Below, piece after piece: positions 15,690 through 22,848 of a DNA stretch of 22,848 bases (position 1 is its first letter; each line of letters starts with the position of its first letter). The position numbers were made by a program, and so were the translations under genes. This DNA is from JBLMZW01 sp050259035. GTDB taxonomy: Bacteria > Bacillota > Syntrophomonadia > Syntrophomonadales > DTU052. The notes beneath the pieces were generated by a model that had not been told where the DNA came from, ran no database searches, and saw only the letters and a program-made list of their open reading frames with translations. The DNA lies in the NCBI GenBank assembly GCA_050259035.1, contig JBLMZW010000050.1, forward strand, positions 1 to 22,848. Reading direction: 5' to 3'.

Positions 15690-16472
15690 CTACTCTCCCT
15701 TGAAAACCGGCTTGCGTTTCTCTCGGAAAGCTATTACACCCTCAATTAAGTCCTGTGATTTAAGACAATGATTCAAGGATAGATCGACCACAGCGTTGGA
15801 GAATTTCGTGTCAAATATGGACTCTGTATCAATTACGGAATGTTTAACGCAGCGGACAGCGATAGGCGCGTTTTCCGCAATAAGACGTCCTATCTTTTTT
15901 GCTTCTTCAATCAAGCCATCAGGAGATACAACCTGATTGATCATGCCTATTTGATAAGCCTCTTGAGCGGAAACATTACGCCCGGTCAATAAAAGATCCA
16001 TAGCCCGGTGTTTTCCTATCAGCCTGGGCAAACGTATGGTTCCTCCGGCTGATGGGATAAGGCCCCGTTTTACTTCGGGGAACCCAAAGACTGCTTTATC
16101 TGAAGCGATAATCAAATCGCAGGCAATGCAAAACTCACATCCCCCCCCCATGGCATATCCATTAACCACAGCTATAATGGGCTTGGGGAACGCCTCCAGG
16201 CTATCCATCAGAGCCGTGACATCCCAAAGGGCGGCCCGTAACGCCGACATGTCAGCTTCCGCGAAACCTTTGGACATTCGGTTAAGATTGGCACCGGCAA
16301 AATATATTTTTTCATGAGCGCTCTTGATAAGTAAAACCCGAATCGAGTTATCTTGGGCCAATTCTTCTAAGGCCTTACTGAACTCTTTCTGAAACTCGTC
16401 TGAAATGGTGGTTTCATACAGGGTCAACCATGCCAGGTGATCCTGTTTGTTTATCTCTAACGGTTTATCCAT
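15690..16472 (-). CDS. Enoyl-CoA hydratase/isomerase (crotonase family)
   Basis: A 260-residue crotonase-fold protein. FAGANLNRM (58-66) and YAMGGGCEFCIACD (106-119) form the oxyanion hole. E113 and E133 (FGFPEVKRGLIPSAGG) match the two catalytic glutamates of rat mitochondrial crotonase (E144/E164) in identity and 20-residue spacing, which favours 2-enoyl-CoA hydration. The C-terminus ends in FREKRKPVFKG, common for the family. Acyl-chain preference is unknown. Start: GGGGGG precedes two ATGs; the ATG at 16472 has the better spacing (9 bases), while ATG 16481 directly abuts the G run. An upstream in-frame ATG at 16517 has no ribosome site. No other beta-oxidation genes are adjacent, so this is likely an isolated paralogue. 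Confidence 0.88.
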   Translation of the reverse strand: MDKPLEINKQDHLAWLTLYETTISDEFQKEFSKALEELAQDNSIRVLLIKSAHEKIYFAGANLNRMSKGFAEADMSALRAALWDVTALMDSLEAFPKPIIAVVNGYAMGGGCEFCIACDLIIASDKAVFGFPEVKRGLIPSAGGTIRLPRLIGKHRAMDLLLTGRNVSAQEAYQIGMINQVVSPDGLIEEAKKIGRLIAENAPIAVRCVKHSVIDTESIFDTKFSNAVVDLSLNHCLKSQDLIEGVIAFREKRKPVFKGE

Positions 16473-16622
16473 TTTCGCCATCCCCCCATAAACAATATTC
16501 ACACACCCCGGTAGCACTATTTCCCGGTTATGGCACCGGAATCGTCAAACCCCCAACTTAAATGTCAAATCGGGTAATCCCCCCTTTATTCCTGATGTAA
16601 AACAGCTGCGCGAACATAATCA

Positions 16623-16650
16623 GTTATATAATTATGACATATTATGCCAA
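16623..16650 (-). promoter_or_regulatory. Candidate promoter of the enoyl-CoA hydratase gene
   Basis: On the minus strand, -35 TTGGCA (16645-16650) and -10 TATAAC (16623-16628) are separated by 16 bases, about 150 bases before the ATG. The plus strand here shows a near-direct repeat, ATTATGACAT then ATTATGCCAA, overlapping the -35. Confidence 0.4.
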
Positions 16651-16713
16651 TAATTCACAGTACGATTACCCTTTTAAAGGTAGTTCTTACTGCCACACAA
16701 TGTTTAAGCCATA

Positions 16714-16742
16714 TTAAAAGGACCGGAAAACCCGGTCCTTTA
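16714..16742 (-). terminator. Terminator of the GerMN lipoprotein gene
   Basis: AAAGGACCGG (16717-16726) pairs perfectly with CCGGTCCTTT (16732-16741) around a 5-base loop. On the minus strand it is followed by a short T-rich tail. It lies about 50 bases past the gene stop. Confidence 0.85.
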
Positions 16743-16790
16743 TCATTAAAGCGGATAAACTCCCGCTCATTTAGCTAGCTTCGTATATTA

Positions 16791-17558
16791 TTACTTTGAG
16801 CGGTCTACCGATGGTTTAGTCGTCTGCGTTTCACTTTCCTGTCTATTCCCTTTCTGATTGGATTGTTTCGTTCTCTCTGATTGCCCGGCCTGCCCAGATG
16901 GGGTCTGCTGGTTGGGCCTTTGTACTTCGTTGGTCTTTTCTGGAACTGTGGGTATGGGTTTCAACTGTATTCTTTGTACCTGAGGTGGTTTAAGCAAGCT
17001 ATAGTCAGGGCGAATTGGACTGGACAAATCAATATCGCCCAGGGGGCTTATTACTGTCTTCCCCTCCACCAGGAATTGAACCCGGTTTATTCCGGGCAGT
17101 TTAGCAAGTGAATCAACGATTGAATATACCGTTAATTTTTCGGCGGTCTGCCCTCCCCGGTGGCGGGTTATTAATTCCTTGGAAAAGTTGGCTTTGGCAA
17201 CACCATTTACTACCGATACCGATAAAACTCGGGTTTCTGGAGGAATGGTAGTAATGGTATCACTGACCCGCGGGCCATTAATTAATTCTTTTACTACATT
17301 GGCAGGAATCTTTGAGCTTGCGGCGGTTATGGTCCTGGTCTCGGGAACCAAATACCTTACTTGTTTATCCGCAAAATAAAGAGTAACCCTTTTTGTTATT
17401 GATGCCTCCTTACGGGCTACGCCTCCGGATGATACAGGTTTTTTGGGGACTGTCTTTTTATTGGTTGTACTACAGCCGGACATAACCAGACAGGAAAGTA
17501 ACATGGTAGCCAGTACAATCTTCAAGATACCAACGAACTTGGTATTTCGACTATTCAT
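16791..17558 (-). CDS. GerMN-domain lipoprotein
   Basis: A 255-residue exported lipoprotein. The signal peptide ends MSGC with C29 as the likely lipidated cysteine. A GerMN domain (about 50-165) is seen in TLYFADKQVRYLVPETRTI, VKELINGP and VSVVNGVAKANFSKEL. The domain occurs in spore-germination and sporulation envelope proteins (GerM) and in LpqB-like lipoproteins. The last 70 residues are low-complexity, rich in Pro, Gln, Thr, Ser and Lys, suggesting a flexible wall-spanning tail. ATG 17558 follows AGGAGG 7 bases upstream, a clear choice over the longer in-frame start at 17600. It is divergent from the cupin gene. A role in sporulation is possible but not shown by context. Confidence 0.87.
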   Translation of the reverse strand: MNSRNTKFVGILKIVLATMLLSCLVMSGCSTTNKKTVPKKPVSSGGVARKEASITKRVTLYFADKQVRYLVPETRTITAASSKIPANVVKELINGPRVSDTITTIPPETRVLSVSVVNGVAKANFSKELITRHRGGQTAEKLTVYSIVDSLAKLPGINRVQFLVEGKTVISPLGDIDLSSPIRPDYSLLKPPQVQRIQLKPIPTVPEKTNEVQRPNQQTPSGQAGQSERTKQSNQKGNRQESETQTTKPSVDRSK

Positions 17559-17765
17559 TCCACTGCCTCCTGTATAAGTCTTTAATCCTAGTATGTCCAT
17601 AGCCTCATTATGTTACCAGAAACCAAATCGGTTGTTGTGCTGATGGTACGCATGTATCAGAATACTACAAGGCGCTCGGATAACGGTTTCTATTACTCTT
17701 GTTGTCTTTCGTATACAATCAATAAAGAACAATCTTCAGAATTCTATATTAAAGAGGGGATATTC

Positions 17766-18101
17766 ATGTTTACCACTCACAGTAAAAATCCTGGTAACTA
17801 CCTGCTTGCTTTGCCCGGCATTTATCGCCGAACCCTGGTACACGGATCAAGGACCCTTATGACAGAATTTCTTCTTGAAAAAGGAGCTGACCTGCCATCG
17901 CATCAACACCCCCAGGAGCAAACAGGCTATCTGGTTTCCGGCCAGATGATACTGGTTATAGGGGATCAGGAACATAAGGTTGGACCGGGTGATAGTTGGG
18001 CTATACCTGGGGGAGTAGAACACCGGGCCGAAGTCCTCGAAGATTCGGTGGCTTTAGAGGTTTTTTCTCCGGTCAGAGAAGATTATTTACAGAAGGATTG
18101 A
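17766..18101 (+). CDS. Small single-domain cupin protein
   Basis: A 111-residue cupin. Motif 1 is H46-x-H48 with Q52, followed by GYLVSGQMILVIG. Motif 2 is GDSWAIPGGVEHRAEV with H86. The three histidines and one Gln are those that usually hold a divalent metal. Single cupins act as small-molecule isomerases or dioxygenases, or as binding proteins; nothing here selects one. ATG 17766 has GAGGGG 6 bases upstream. An open frame extends in frame back to 17610, but its sequence is not cupin-like and it lacks a ribosome site. No terminator follows; the ECF sigma gene starts 133 bases later on the same strand. Confidence 0.87.
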   Translation: MFTTHSKNPGNYLLALPGIYRRTLVHGSRTLMTEFLLEKGADLPSHQHPQEQTGYLVSGQMILVIGDQEHKVGPGDSWAIPGGVEHRAEVLEDSVALEVFSPVREDYLQKD

Positions 18102-18148
18102 CTTTCATTATTCATCGGATAAGCTTCGAATCAGGAAATACTTTTTCT

Positions 18149-18252
18149 TTAACCCGGGAAATTTTTTTAATCTTAACCGAGTCAAATTGTTATACGGGTT
18201 AACCCAAAAGGTAACGATCGGGGGTGGTGTTGGTTTGGGGGTTGAGTTAACC
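18149..18252 (+). repeat. Four TTAACC copies in the ECF sigma leader
   Basis: TTAACC occurs at 18149, 18173, 18199 and 18247, spaced 24, 26 and 48 bases. The third copy lies inside a perfect palindrome GGGTTAACCC (18196-18205). Flanking sequences ATTGTTA (18186-18192) and TAACGAT could pair around it. This may be a regulator binding array or RNA structure ahead of the ribosome site GGGGGTGG (18220-18227). Confidence 0.4.
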
Positions 18253-18798
18253 GGTGAAATGCAGATTATTCGTAGAATAGTAGCCGGGGAAACCGAACTC
18301 TTTGATACCCTGTACGAGAAACACCACCGCGAGGTTTTTGTTTTAGCTTATCGCATGTGTCAGTCCCGAACTGATGCGGAAGAGGTGGTTTCAGAAGTTT
18401 TTCTTAAAGCTTACCGGGGGTTAAAGAAGTTCAAGGGGGATTCCAGCCTGGCCACCTGGCTGTACCGGATCACTATTAACGAAAGCAATAACCTACTCAG
18501 ACGAAGCCGTCGTCAGGTTCCCTGGGACCCGGATGTTCCTTTCCCGCAGGCATCGCGAAGTGCAACAGAATCTTTCGCCCAAGTAGATGAAGAAATGACT
18601 AAACGAGAGGAAATAAGGGACTTACGGCAAGCCATGCGGGAACTTCCGATCCAGGATCGATTAATCCTTACTCTGCGCTACGATAACGAGTTATCTTATG
18701 AAGAAATTGCTGAAGTTGTACATATGCCTAAAAACTCAGTGGGAACCAAAATAGCCCGGGCTAAGAAAGCCTTGATGGCAAAGATGAAGGAGAATTAA
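18235..18798 (+). CDS. ECF-type RNA polymerase sigma factor
   Basis: A 187-residue sigma-70 family factor with only regions 2 and 4, as in extracytoplasmic-function sigmas. Region 2 reads FDTLYEKHHREVFVLAYRM, then DAEEVVSEVFLKAYRGL and SSLATWLYRITINESNNLLRR. Region 4 reads MRELPIQDRLILTLRYDNE, then LSYEEIAEVVHMPKNSVGTKIARAKKAL, a complete helix-turn-helix. TTG 18235 is preferred because GGGGGTGG lies 7 bases before it; ATG 18259 is a reasonable alternative. An open frame extends to 18187, but the added residues are Gly-rich and unsupported. The anti-sigma gene starts 4 bases after its stop and probably holds it at the membrane until a signal arrives. Target promoters are not identified. Confidence 0.9.
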   Translation: MGVELTGEMQIIRRIVAGETELFDTLYEKHHREVFVLAYRMCQSRTDAEEVVSEVFLKAYRGLKKFKGDSSLATWLYRITINESNNLLRRSRRQVPWDPDVPFPQASRSATESFAQVDEEMTKREEIRDLRQAMRELPIQDRLILTLRYDNELSYEEIAEVVHMPKNSVGTKIARAKKALMAKMKEN

Positions 18799-18802
18799 TA
18801 AG

Positions 18803-19363
18803 ATGAGACCAGACTGTCCCGACGAAGGAATCTTACAAAGCTTTATAGACCGCGAACTGGTCGCATCGGAGGCGGAACATGTCTCCAATCATTTGCATGT
18901 CTGCCTAAACTGCCAAAATGAAGTGCAAAGAATAGCAGCGGAAGACAGTTGGCTGGGTTCGATTCTACACCAGGAATCTGATTATATTCACAGCCATTGT
19001 GAGGATCGACTTCAATCATTAAGAAAAGCCATTCGGGAAGATAGACCAATAGCGGTAACCGTTGGTCTGGTTATGGTTATTACCCTTCTATACTACCTGG
19101 TTGGCTCGACGATTCTTAATCTGTGGGTTGGCCCCGCTGATCAACTGCTGACTTGGGTTTATCTGATACAAGATTTGTCATGGTTATGGGAGGCCTTACT
19201 TAAGATCCTAATGGGGTCCGCCATTTTCCATGAATTATGGTCAAACTTATCCATCTCAGCGACACTCTGGACAGTTTTATTTGCTGCCGTGGTCATCAAA
19301 GCAAGTTCCCGATTCCATTATCGGGATTTGAAAAGTGAACTAGCACGAGACGGGAGGGTTTAA
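18803..19363 (+). CDS. Membrane anti-sigma factor with zinc-finger (ZAS) motif
   Basis: A 186-residue protein. The N-terminal cytoplasmic domain has C5 and H30-x3-C34-x2-C37 (HLHVCLNC), the zinc-binding anti-sigma signature. This is followed by hydrophobic segments at about 83-105, 120-145 and 155-172. It is expected to bind the ECF sigma factor encoded just upstream. Its gene is 4 bases from the sigma gene and 1 base from the next, so the three are coordinately made. No periplasmic sensor domain is obvious, so the signal may be sensed within the membrane or by the bactofilin-like partner. The family assignment rests on the motif and operon position. Confidence 0.85.
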   Translation: MRPDCPDEGILQSFIDRELVASEAEHVSNHLHVCLNCQNEVQRIAAEDSWLGSILHQESDYIHSHCEDRLQSLRKAIREDRPIAVTVGLVMVITLLYYLVGSTILNLWVGPADQLLTWVYLIQDLSWLWEALLKILMGSAIFHELWSNLSISATLWTVLFAAVVIKASSRFHYRDLKSELARDGRV

Positions 19364-19364
19364 A

Positions 19365-20543
19365 ATGAGCCTATTTAAAAAGATAGCCTTAACTTGCATA
19401 ATGGTGGTTACCCTTGGACTTATGACAGTCAGTCCGGTCTTGGCCTGGCAAGAAATGTATAGTAAATCAGAAAATTCAGCGGCTACTACCGTTTCAGCGG
19501 ACCAGATAATAGATGATGACTTACTGATGGCTACCCAGGACGCAACATTTGATGGAACTGTAAACGGAGACCTATTGATCTTCGCGCAGAATGTCATCGT
19601 CAATGGTACTGTAAATGGGGATCTAATAGTTTTTTGTTCGAATCTAACTATTAACGGGCAGATTAATGACGATGTACGAGGCGCAGTGGAAACCGCCCGC
19701 CTTAATGGGCAGGTTGCCGGTAATTTCAGCATGGCAGGCAGCCACCTATATTTAGAAAACAGAGCTCAAATCGGGGGTAATGTTACTATAGCCGGTGACA
19801 CAATTACAGTTTTGGCCCCGGTTCAGGGTTCCGTTACAAGCTACTCCCGCGCTGTGGAGATTGCCAGTGCCGTAGGTAAGAATGTTAAACCCTATGCTGA
19901 ACGGGTAACTATAAGTCCAGGCGCCGATATCGCCGGAAATCTAATATATACCAGCAATGAGCCTGCCAGTATTTCACCTGAGGCTAAAATTGCCGGAGAG
20001 GTCACCCATAAGTATCCTCCTAAAACCAAGGAGACCAGTAAAACCGACTCTGCAGCTTCGAAGGTAGTTTGGTTTCTGGTTAGTCTGGTTTCATGCTTAT
20101 TGATTTGGTTTGTCTGGCGTCTAGTAAGTGAGGACTCTTTCGAAGATACTGGACGGGAGTTGTTGAATTCGCCTTGGGCGACTGTAGGCTGGGGTATGCT
20201 CTTATTTTTCGTGGTGCCCATCGCATGCCTGATACTACTGGTCACGGTTATCGGTATACCACTTAGTTTAATAGCTTTTGTGGCATATCTGATATCGATA
20301 TACATTGGAAGAATCATTGTTGGCTCCTGGCTGGGTCACCTGGCGGCTGAGAAATTCAGTAGTCAGGGTATGTTAGACAATCCCTACCTCATGACCATTC
20401 TCGGTATCCTTATTGTTATGCTGCTAGGGCAGATACCGATTTTGGGGTTCTGGATTCGCTGGCTGGTGGGTGCCATTGGCCTCGGCTGCGTATTTCTGGC
20501 CATCCGCACCTCAATAACCAGGAGAAACACAGAAGAAGTCTAA
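19365..20543 (+). CDS. Exported bactofilin-like (polymer-forming) membrane protein
   Basis: A 392-residue protein. The signal peptide is 1-27 (cleavage after VLA). Residues about 45-220 consist of short repeats such as FDGTVNGDLLIFAQNVIVNGTVNGDLIV, predicted to form a right-handed beta-helix like bactofilins. Then come four or so membrane segments from about 230 (VVWFLVSLVSCLLIWFVW and others) and a basic C-terminus. Bactofilins are normally cytoplasmic filament formers; here the signal peptide would place the helix outside the membrane. ATG 19365 follows GGGAGGG 6 bases upstream. As the third gene of the sigma/anti-sigma operon it may sense or protect the envelope, which is my inference. (The quoted repeat is given in two halves: FDGTVNGDLLIF and AQNVIVNGTVNGDLIV.). 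Confidence 0.85.
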   Translation: MSLFKKIALTCIMVVTLGLMTVSPVLAWQEMYSKSENSAATTVSADQIIDDDLLMATQDATFDGTVNGDLLIFAQNVIVNGTVNGDLIVFCSNLTINGQINDDVRGAVETARLNGQVAGNFSMAGSHLYLENRAQIGGNVTIAGDTITVLAPVQGSVTSYSRAVEIASAVGKNVKPYAERVTISPGADIAGNLIYTSNEPASISPEAKIAGEVTHKYPPKTKETSKTDSAASKVVWFLVSLVSCLLIWFVWRLVSEDSFEDTGRELLNSPWATVGWGMLLFFVVPIACLILLVTVIGIPLSLIAFVAYLISIYIGRIIVGSWLGHLAAEKFSSQGMLDNPYLMTILGILIVMLLGQIPILGFWIRWLVGAIGLGCVFLAIRTSITRRNTEEV

Positions 20544-20565
20544 CCGATGACAATCTTAGGTATTG

Positions 20566-20593
20566 ACAGCCTGCCCCATAAGGGGTGGGCTGT
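20566..20593. terminator. Strong hairpin between convergent genes
   Basis: ACAGCCTGCCCC (20566-20577) pairs with GGGGTGGGCTGT (20582-20593). This gives 12 pairs including two G-T wobbles and a 4-base loop. Neither strand has a good T tract, so it may terminate weakly or protect 3' ends. It ends on the first base of the nitrilase stop codon. Confidence 0.5.
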
Positions 20594-21312
20594 TACCATA
20601 TATCACAGGTTAATAAAACTACCGAAGATTCGTCAGCCTTTGCAATAATTACCCCCTCCGGGTGCACTATCATCGAGTTGCCCAGGCTATTTAAACCCAT
20701 ATTACTGCCAACCGTATTAGTAAACACAACATGGCATTTATTCTCCACCGCCCGGGCGATGGGCAATGCCACGTTTTTATCCAGTTTTTTTCTAGCTTCC
20801 GCCGGAGGGTAAAAATGAGCCGCCAATATAAAAAGTGCGCTGGCGTTCCCCTGGCATGCTTCTCTGGCTAAATCGGGATAATTTTGATCCCTGCAGATAA
20901 TTACCCCGAAAGAGTGATCTTTATAAGTAAAGTTCAGTGATCTATTTCCGGGGCTAAAGTACTTTTCCTCCTCAGCAATCAGGTTATTTTTATCATAGCG
21001 ATAATTGATTCCACCGGGCAGAATTATGGAAGCTGAGTTAAACACTTGGCCATTTTCGGAACTAGGCCGACCAATAATTATCCCCATGCCCAGTTTCTCA
21101 GCCTGGAGAGTGATGCGGTCGAGAGCCCGTGCCAGATCATCCTGGTAATCATATCCGGTAAGAGTCGGTAGATAAAACCCAGTTAGACTCATTTCCGGAA
21201 AGGCCACCAGTTCTACTTCCCTTTCCGCAGCCTCGATTATCATCTTCAGTATCATAGCCTCATTAATTTTGATGTCATTGCTGATGTACATCTGGGCAGC
21301 ACCAACACGCAT
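20593..21312 (-). CDS. Carbon-nitrogen hydrolase (nitrilase superfamily)
   Basis: A 239-residue amidohydrolase with the complete catalytic triad E40 (AFPEMSLTG), K108 (YRYDKNNL) and C140 (GVIICRDQNYPDLAR). The fold hydrolyses non-peptide C-N bonds through a cysteine acyl intermediate. The protein is at the short end for the superfamily (about 260-300). It resembles the omega-amidase/N-carbamoyl amidohydrolase-like groups more than true nitrilases, but the substrate is unassigned. ATG 21312 follows GAGGAGG 9 bases upstream. It is convergent with the bactofilin-like gene and lies downstream of the surface-protein gene with a gap of 49 bases, so read-through from that gene is possible. Confidence 0.88.
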   Translation of the reverse strand: MRVGAAQMYISNDIKINEAMILKMIIEAAEREVELVAFPEMSLTGFYLPTLTGYDYQDDLARALDRITLQAEKLGMGIIIGRPSSENGQVFNSASIILPGGINYRYDKNNLIAEEEKYFSPGNRSLNFTYKDHSFGVIICRDQNYPDLAREACQGNASALFILAAHFYPPAEARKKLDKNVALPIARAVENKCHVVFTNTVGSNMGLNSLGNSMIVHPEGVIIAKADESSVVLLTCDIW

Positions 21313-21361
21313 AACAGCTAACCTCCTCGATTTACCCTAAAACGCCGCTAAAATCATGTTA

Positions 21362-22848
21362 CTACAGGTTGTGGTTCGCAGAGTTGTTTTCTTCCCCATC
21401 CGGTTCGTATACTAAATCACTCTCATCAATGACTGACTGTAAGCACCAAACCCCGGAAGTCGGTGTTGTCGGGATCGTGAATGCAATTCTGCCTTTACTC
21501 GTTTTACCAGGTTTAAGTGAGCTAATGTTTCTCTTCCCAACGAGAATTCTAGTGGCCTGGTTATCCCCATCCCAAAGGTAGTATTTTACACTGGTTTTGC
21601 CCGAGGGTGCCAAGCCCTGATTTATAACCAAATCCTTAACCTTTACTTTAGTTCCGGGCCGTGCCCCAATTGGTGTTAGTTGAAAATCACCCGAAAAAGT
21701 TAAATCCGGATAGGTGAAGTCAATACTTGTCCCAATCGTATTATTCCACTTATCCATTTCGGGGTTGACATTATCCCCATCAATTACAGCTGTGATATAA
21801 CCCACGTTTGATGTGATACTAGCTGGTATAGGGAGTATTATACTGCTCTTTTTGTTGCTTCCTGGTTTCAGCCCGGAAACCCTTTTCTGTCCCCGGCATT
21901 TTTCCGGAGATATATTATCTTCTTGGTTTTCAAGCAGGTAGTATTTTATGTAACAAGGGCTAGACTTTAAAAACCCGTTATTGGTTATATAACAGTTGAT
22001 CTTGACTTTCCCGCCAGGGTAGGCAGTCTGTGATCCTAGTTCCAGGGGGCCTTGGAAGACTAAATCGCAGGTAGCAACGTTTGTACGGTTTACATTGATG
22101 GTATAGACTTGCCTGGCAACTCCGTCCTGAGCTGTAACTTCTATTGATATTATATTTTCACCACCATTAAGCCGCATTGGTTGTGAAGTTGATCCACTGT
22201 CGACATGATCCCCGTTCACTTTAATTGTTGCATGTTCTTCTTCAGCTGAGGCAGTAATTGTAAGACTGGAAACATTGGTGCCTACATCAGCAGTATATAT
22301 TGTCGTATTCTTTTTAAATGCTGGATTTAGTTCCCCATTACTCAACCTTAATCCAGACAAATAAGCATTGCTGCTAGCTGGAACATTATTAGTAACAGCC
22401 TGGTTGCTAAAACTTTCTAAGAACGACCCGTCTTCTGCTTTTACATCTCCGGCAGCATAGCTTATAAGAACATTCTGGCCGTGAAGAATTGGGGTATCCA
22501 GAGTCAAGTCGATTGTCTTTATATTCTGTTCTAACCCAACTGAGGTTACGCTACGGGGTAAACCATCTACGGTCAGGCTAAATTGTCCTTCTTTACCTGC
22601 AGGATCACTTATATTTTTATTAAATTCCAGGCTTATTACAATGCCGTCTTTGCTCGTTACGGCTGATACAACAGTTGGCGGTTGTGAGATTTTTATTATC
22701 CGGTCAGCTCCACTGGGGATGAGCCAAAGGTTCTGCCCATCTAAAACACCGCCGGCAAACGCATAATTATTTTTAGTATAGTTAGCTGGCCAGCAGTTAT
22801 ATCCTTTCATTTCTCCCGTGTCCTTGTTTATTTTTATCACCATATTGG
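21362..22848 (-). CDS. Large surface protein, C-terminal part: SwmB-like, cadherin-like and two CARDB domains
   Basis: The frame is open to the window edge, so the N-terminus is missing; 495 codons are visible. In order: a beta-propeller-like tail (about 1-53, ending NLWLIPSGADRIIKI), a SwmB-like domain (55-150, with SLEFNKNISDP and VLISYAAGDVKAEDGS), a cadherin-like beta-sandwich (157-255, YLSGLRLSNGELNPAF to GVARQVYTINVNR) and two CARDB-type domains (258-372 and 375-493), each with a proline/glycine LKPG turn. These domains mediate adhesion or spacing on secreted proteins, so an extracellular location is expected. No sortase or S-layer anchor is visible at this end. The apparent ATG at 22843 is internal. 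Confidence 0.8.
   Translation of the reverse strand, partial: NMVIKINKDTGEMKGYNCWPANYTKNNYAFAGGVLDGQNLWLIPSGADRIIKISQPPTVVSAVTSKDGIVISLEFNKNISDPAGKEGQFSLTVDGLPRSVTSVGLEQNIKTIDLTLDTPILHGQNVLISYAAGDVKAEDGSFLESFSNQAVTNNVPASSNAYLSGLRLSNGELNPAFKKNTTIYTADVGTNVSSLTITASAEEEHATIKVNGDHVDSGSTSQPMRLNGGENIISIEVTAQDGVARQVYTINVNRTNVATCDLVFQGPLELGSQTAYPGGKVKINCYITNNGFLKSSPCYIKYYLLENQEDNISPEKCRGQKRVSGLKPGSNKKSSIILPIPASITSNVGYITAVIDGDNVNPEMDKWNNTIGTSIDFTYPDLTFSGDFQLTPIGARPGTKVKVKDLVINQGLAPSGKTSVKYYLWDGDNQATRILVGKRNISSLKPGKTSKGRIAFTIPTTPTSGVWCLQSVIDESDLVYEPDGEENNSANHNL

Larger units (their letters stand above)
16473..16790. other. Intergenic region upstream of the enoyl-CoA hydratase gene
   Basis: It holds the hydratase promoter (16623-16650), a perfect 8-bp inverted repeat GGGTAATC (16572-16579) / GATTACCC (16664-16671) flanking the -10 of that promoter, and the GerMN gene terminator (16714-16742). 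No open frame with a ribosome site was seen here. Confidence 0.5.

Noticed and set aside
15317..15703. A 128-codon plus-strand open frame opposite the CdaR regulator
   Set aside because: Shadow of the regulator's N-terminal domain; composition is not protein-like.
17610..17765. N-terminal extension of the cupin open frame
   Set aside because: No ribosome site, no cupin-like sequence, while ATG 17766 has a well-spaced GAGGGG.
18098..18125. TTGACT and TAAGCT with 16-base spacing as the ECF operon promoter
   Set aside because: The -10 is a poor match and overlaps the end of the cupin gene; too weak to list as a feature.

Overview
The window looks like chromosomal DNA of a Gram-positive, low-to-moderate GC anaerobe of the Clostridia (Bacillota). 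The support is indirect: strong purine-rich Shine-Dalgarno sequences, frequent GTG/TTG starts, sigma-A style promoters with extended -10 elements, a Bacillus-type LexA box, GerMN and RsiV-like lipoproteins, and a CoA-transferase plus enoyl-CoA hydratase typical of acid-metabolising anaerobes. Genus cannot be set from the sequence. No rRNA, tRNA, CRISPR array, transposase, integrase or phage gene was seen.

Layout. (1) 22-2214, minus: a membrane-anchored SPFH/flotillin-like protein with five internal repeats of about 74 residues. (2) 2466-5663, minus: an apparent operon of an FLVCR-like MFS transporter, a SAM methyltransferase broken by a one-base frameshift, and a PLP aminotransferase. (3) 5946-6746, plus: a DUF4163/DUF3298 lipoprotein with a strong terminator. 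(4) 7189-9408, plus: a large acetyl-CoA hydrolase/transferase-family protein behind a 365-base AT-rich regulatory region. It converges on (5) a short UvrA paralogue (9488-11740, minus), with a bidirectional terminator between them. The UvrA paralogue has a promoter overlapping a LexA-box-like sequence. (6) 11957-16472, minus: a cluster of enoyl-CoA hydratase, CdaR-type regulator, glycerate 2-kinase and a divergent M24 'aminopeptidase-fold' protein. (7) 16791-17558, minus: a GerMN lipoprotein, divergent from a small cupin (17766-18101, plus). (8) 18235-20543, plus: a tight operon of ECF sigma factor, zinc-finger anti-sigma factor and an exported bactofilin-like membrane protein. (9) 20593-21312, minus: a nitrilase-family amidohydrolase. 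(10) 21362 to the window end, minus: the C-terminal part of a large surface protein with SwmB-like, cadherin-like and CARDB domains.

How the genes fit together. CdaR beside glycerate kinase is a well-known pairing and suggests glycerate/diacid-responsive control. The ECF operon looks like a cell-envelope stress module. The remaining neighbours are mostly independent housekeeping or accessory genes.

The points most worth following are: the SPFH protein, whose order of beta repeats, SPFH domain and long helix parallels the eukaryotic major vault protein; the apparent SOS control and possible AUU start of the UvrA paralogue; four TTAACC copies ahead of the ECF sigma gene; the loss of metal ligands in the M24 protein; and the frameshifted methyltransferase.
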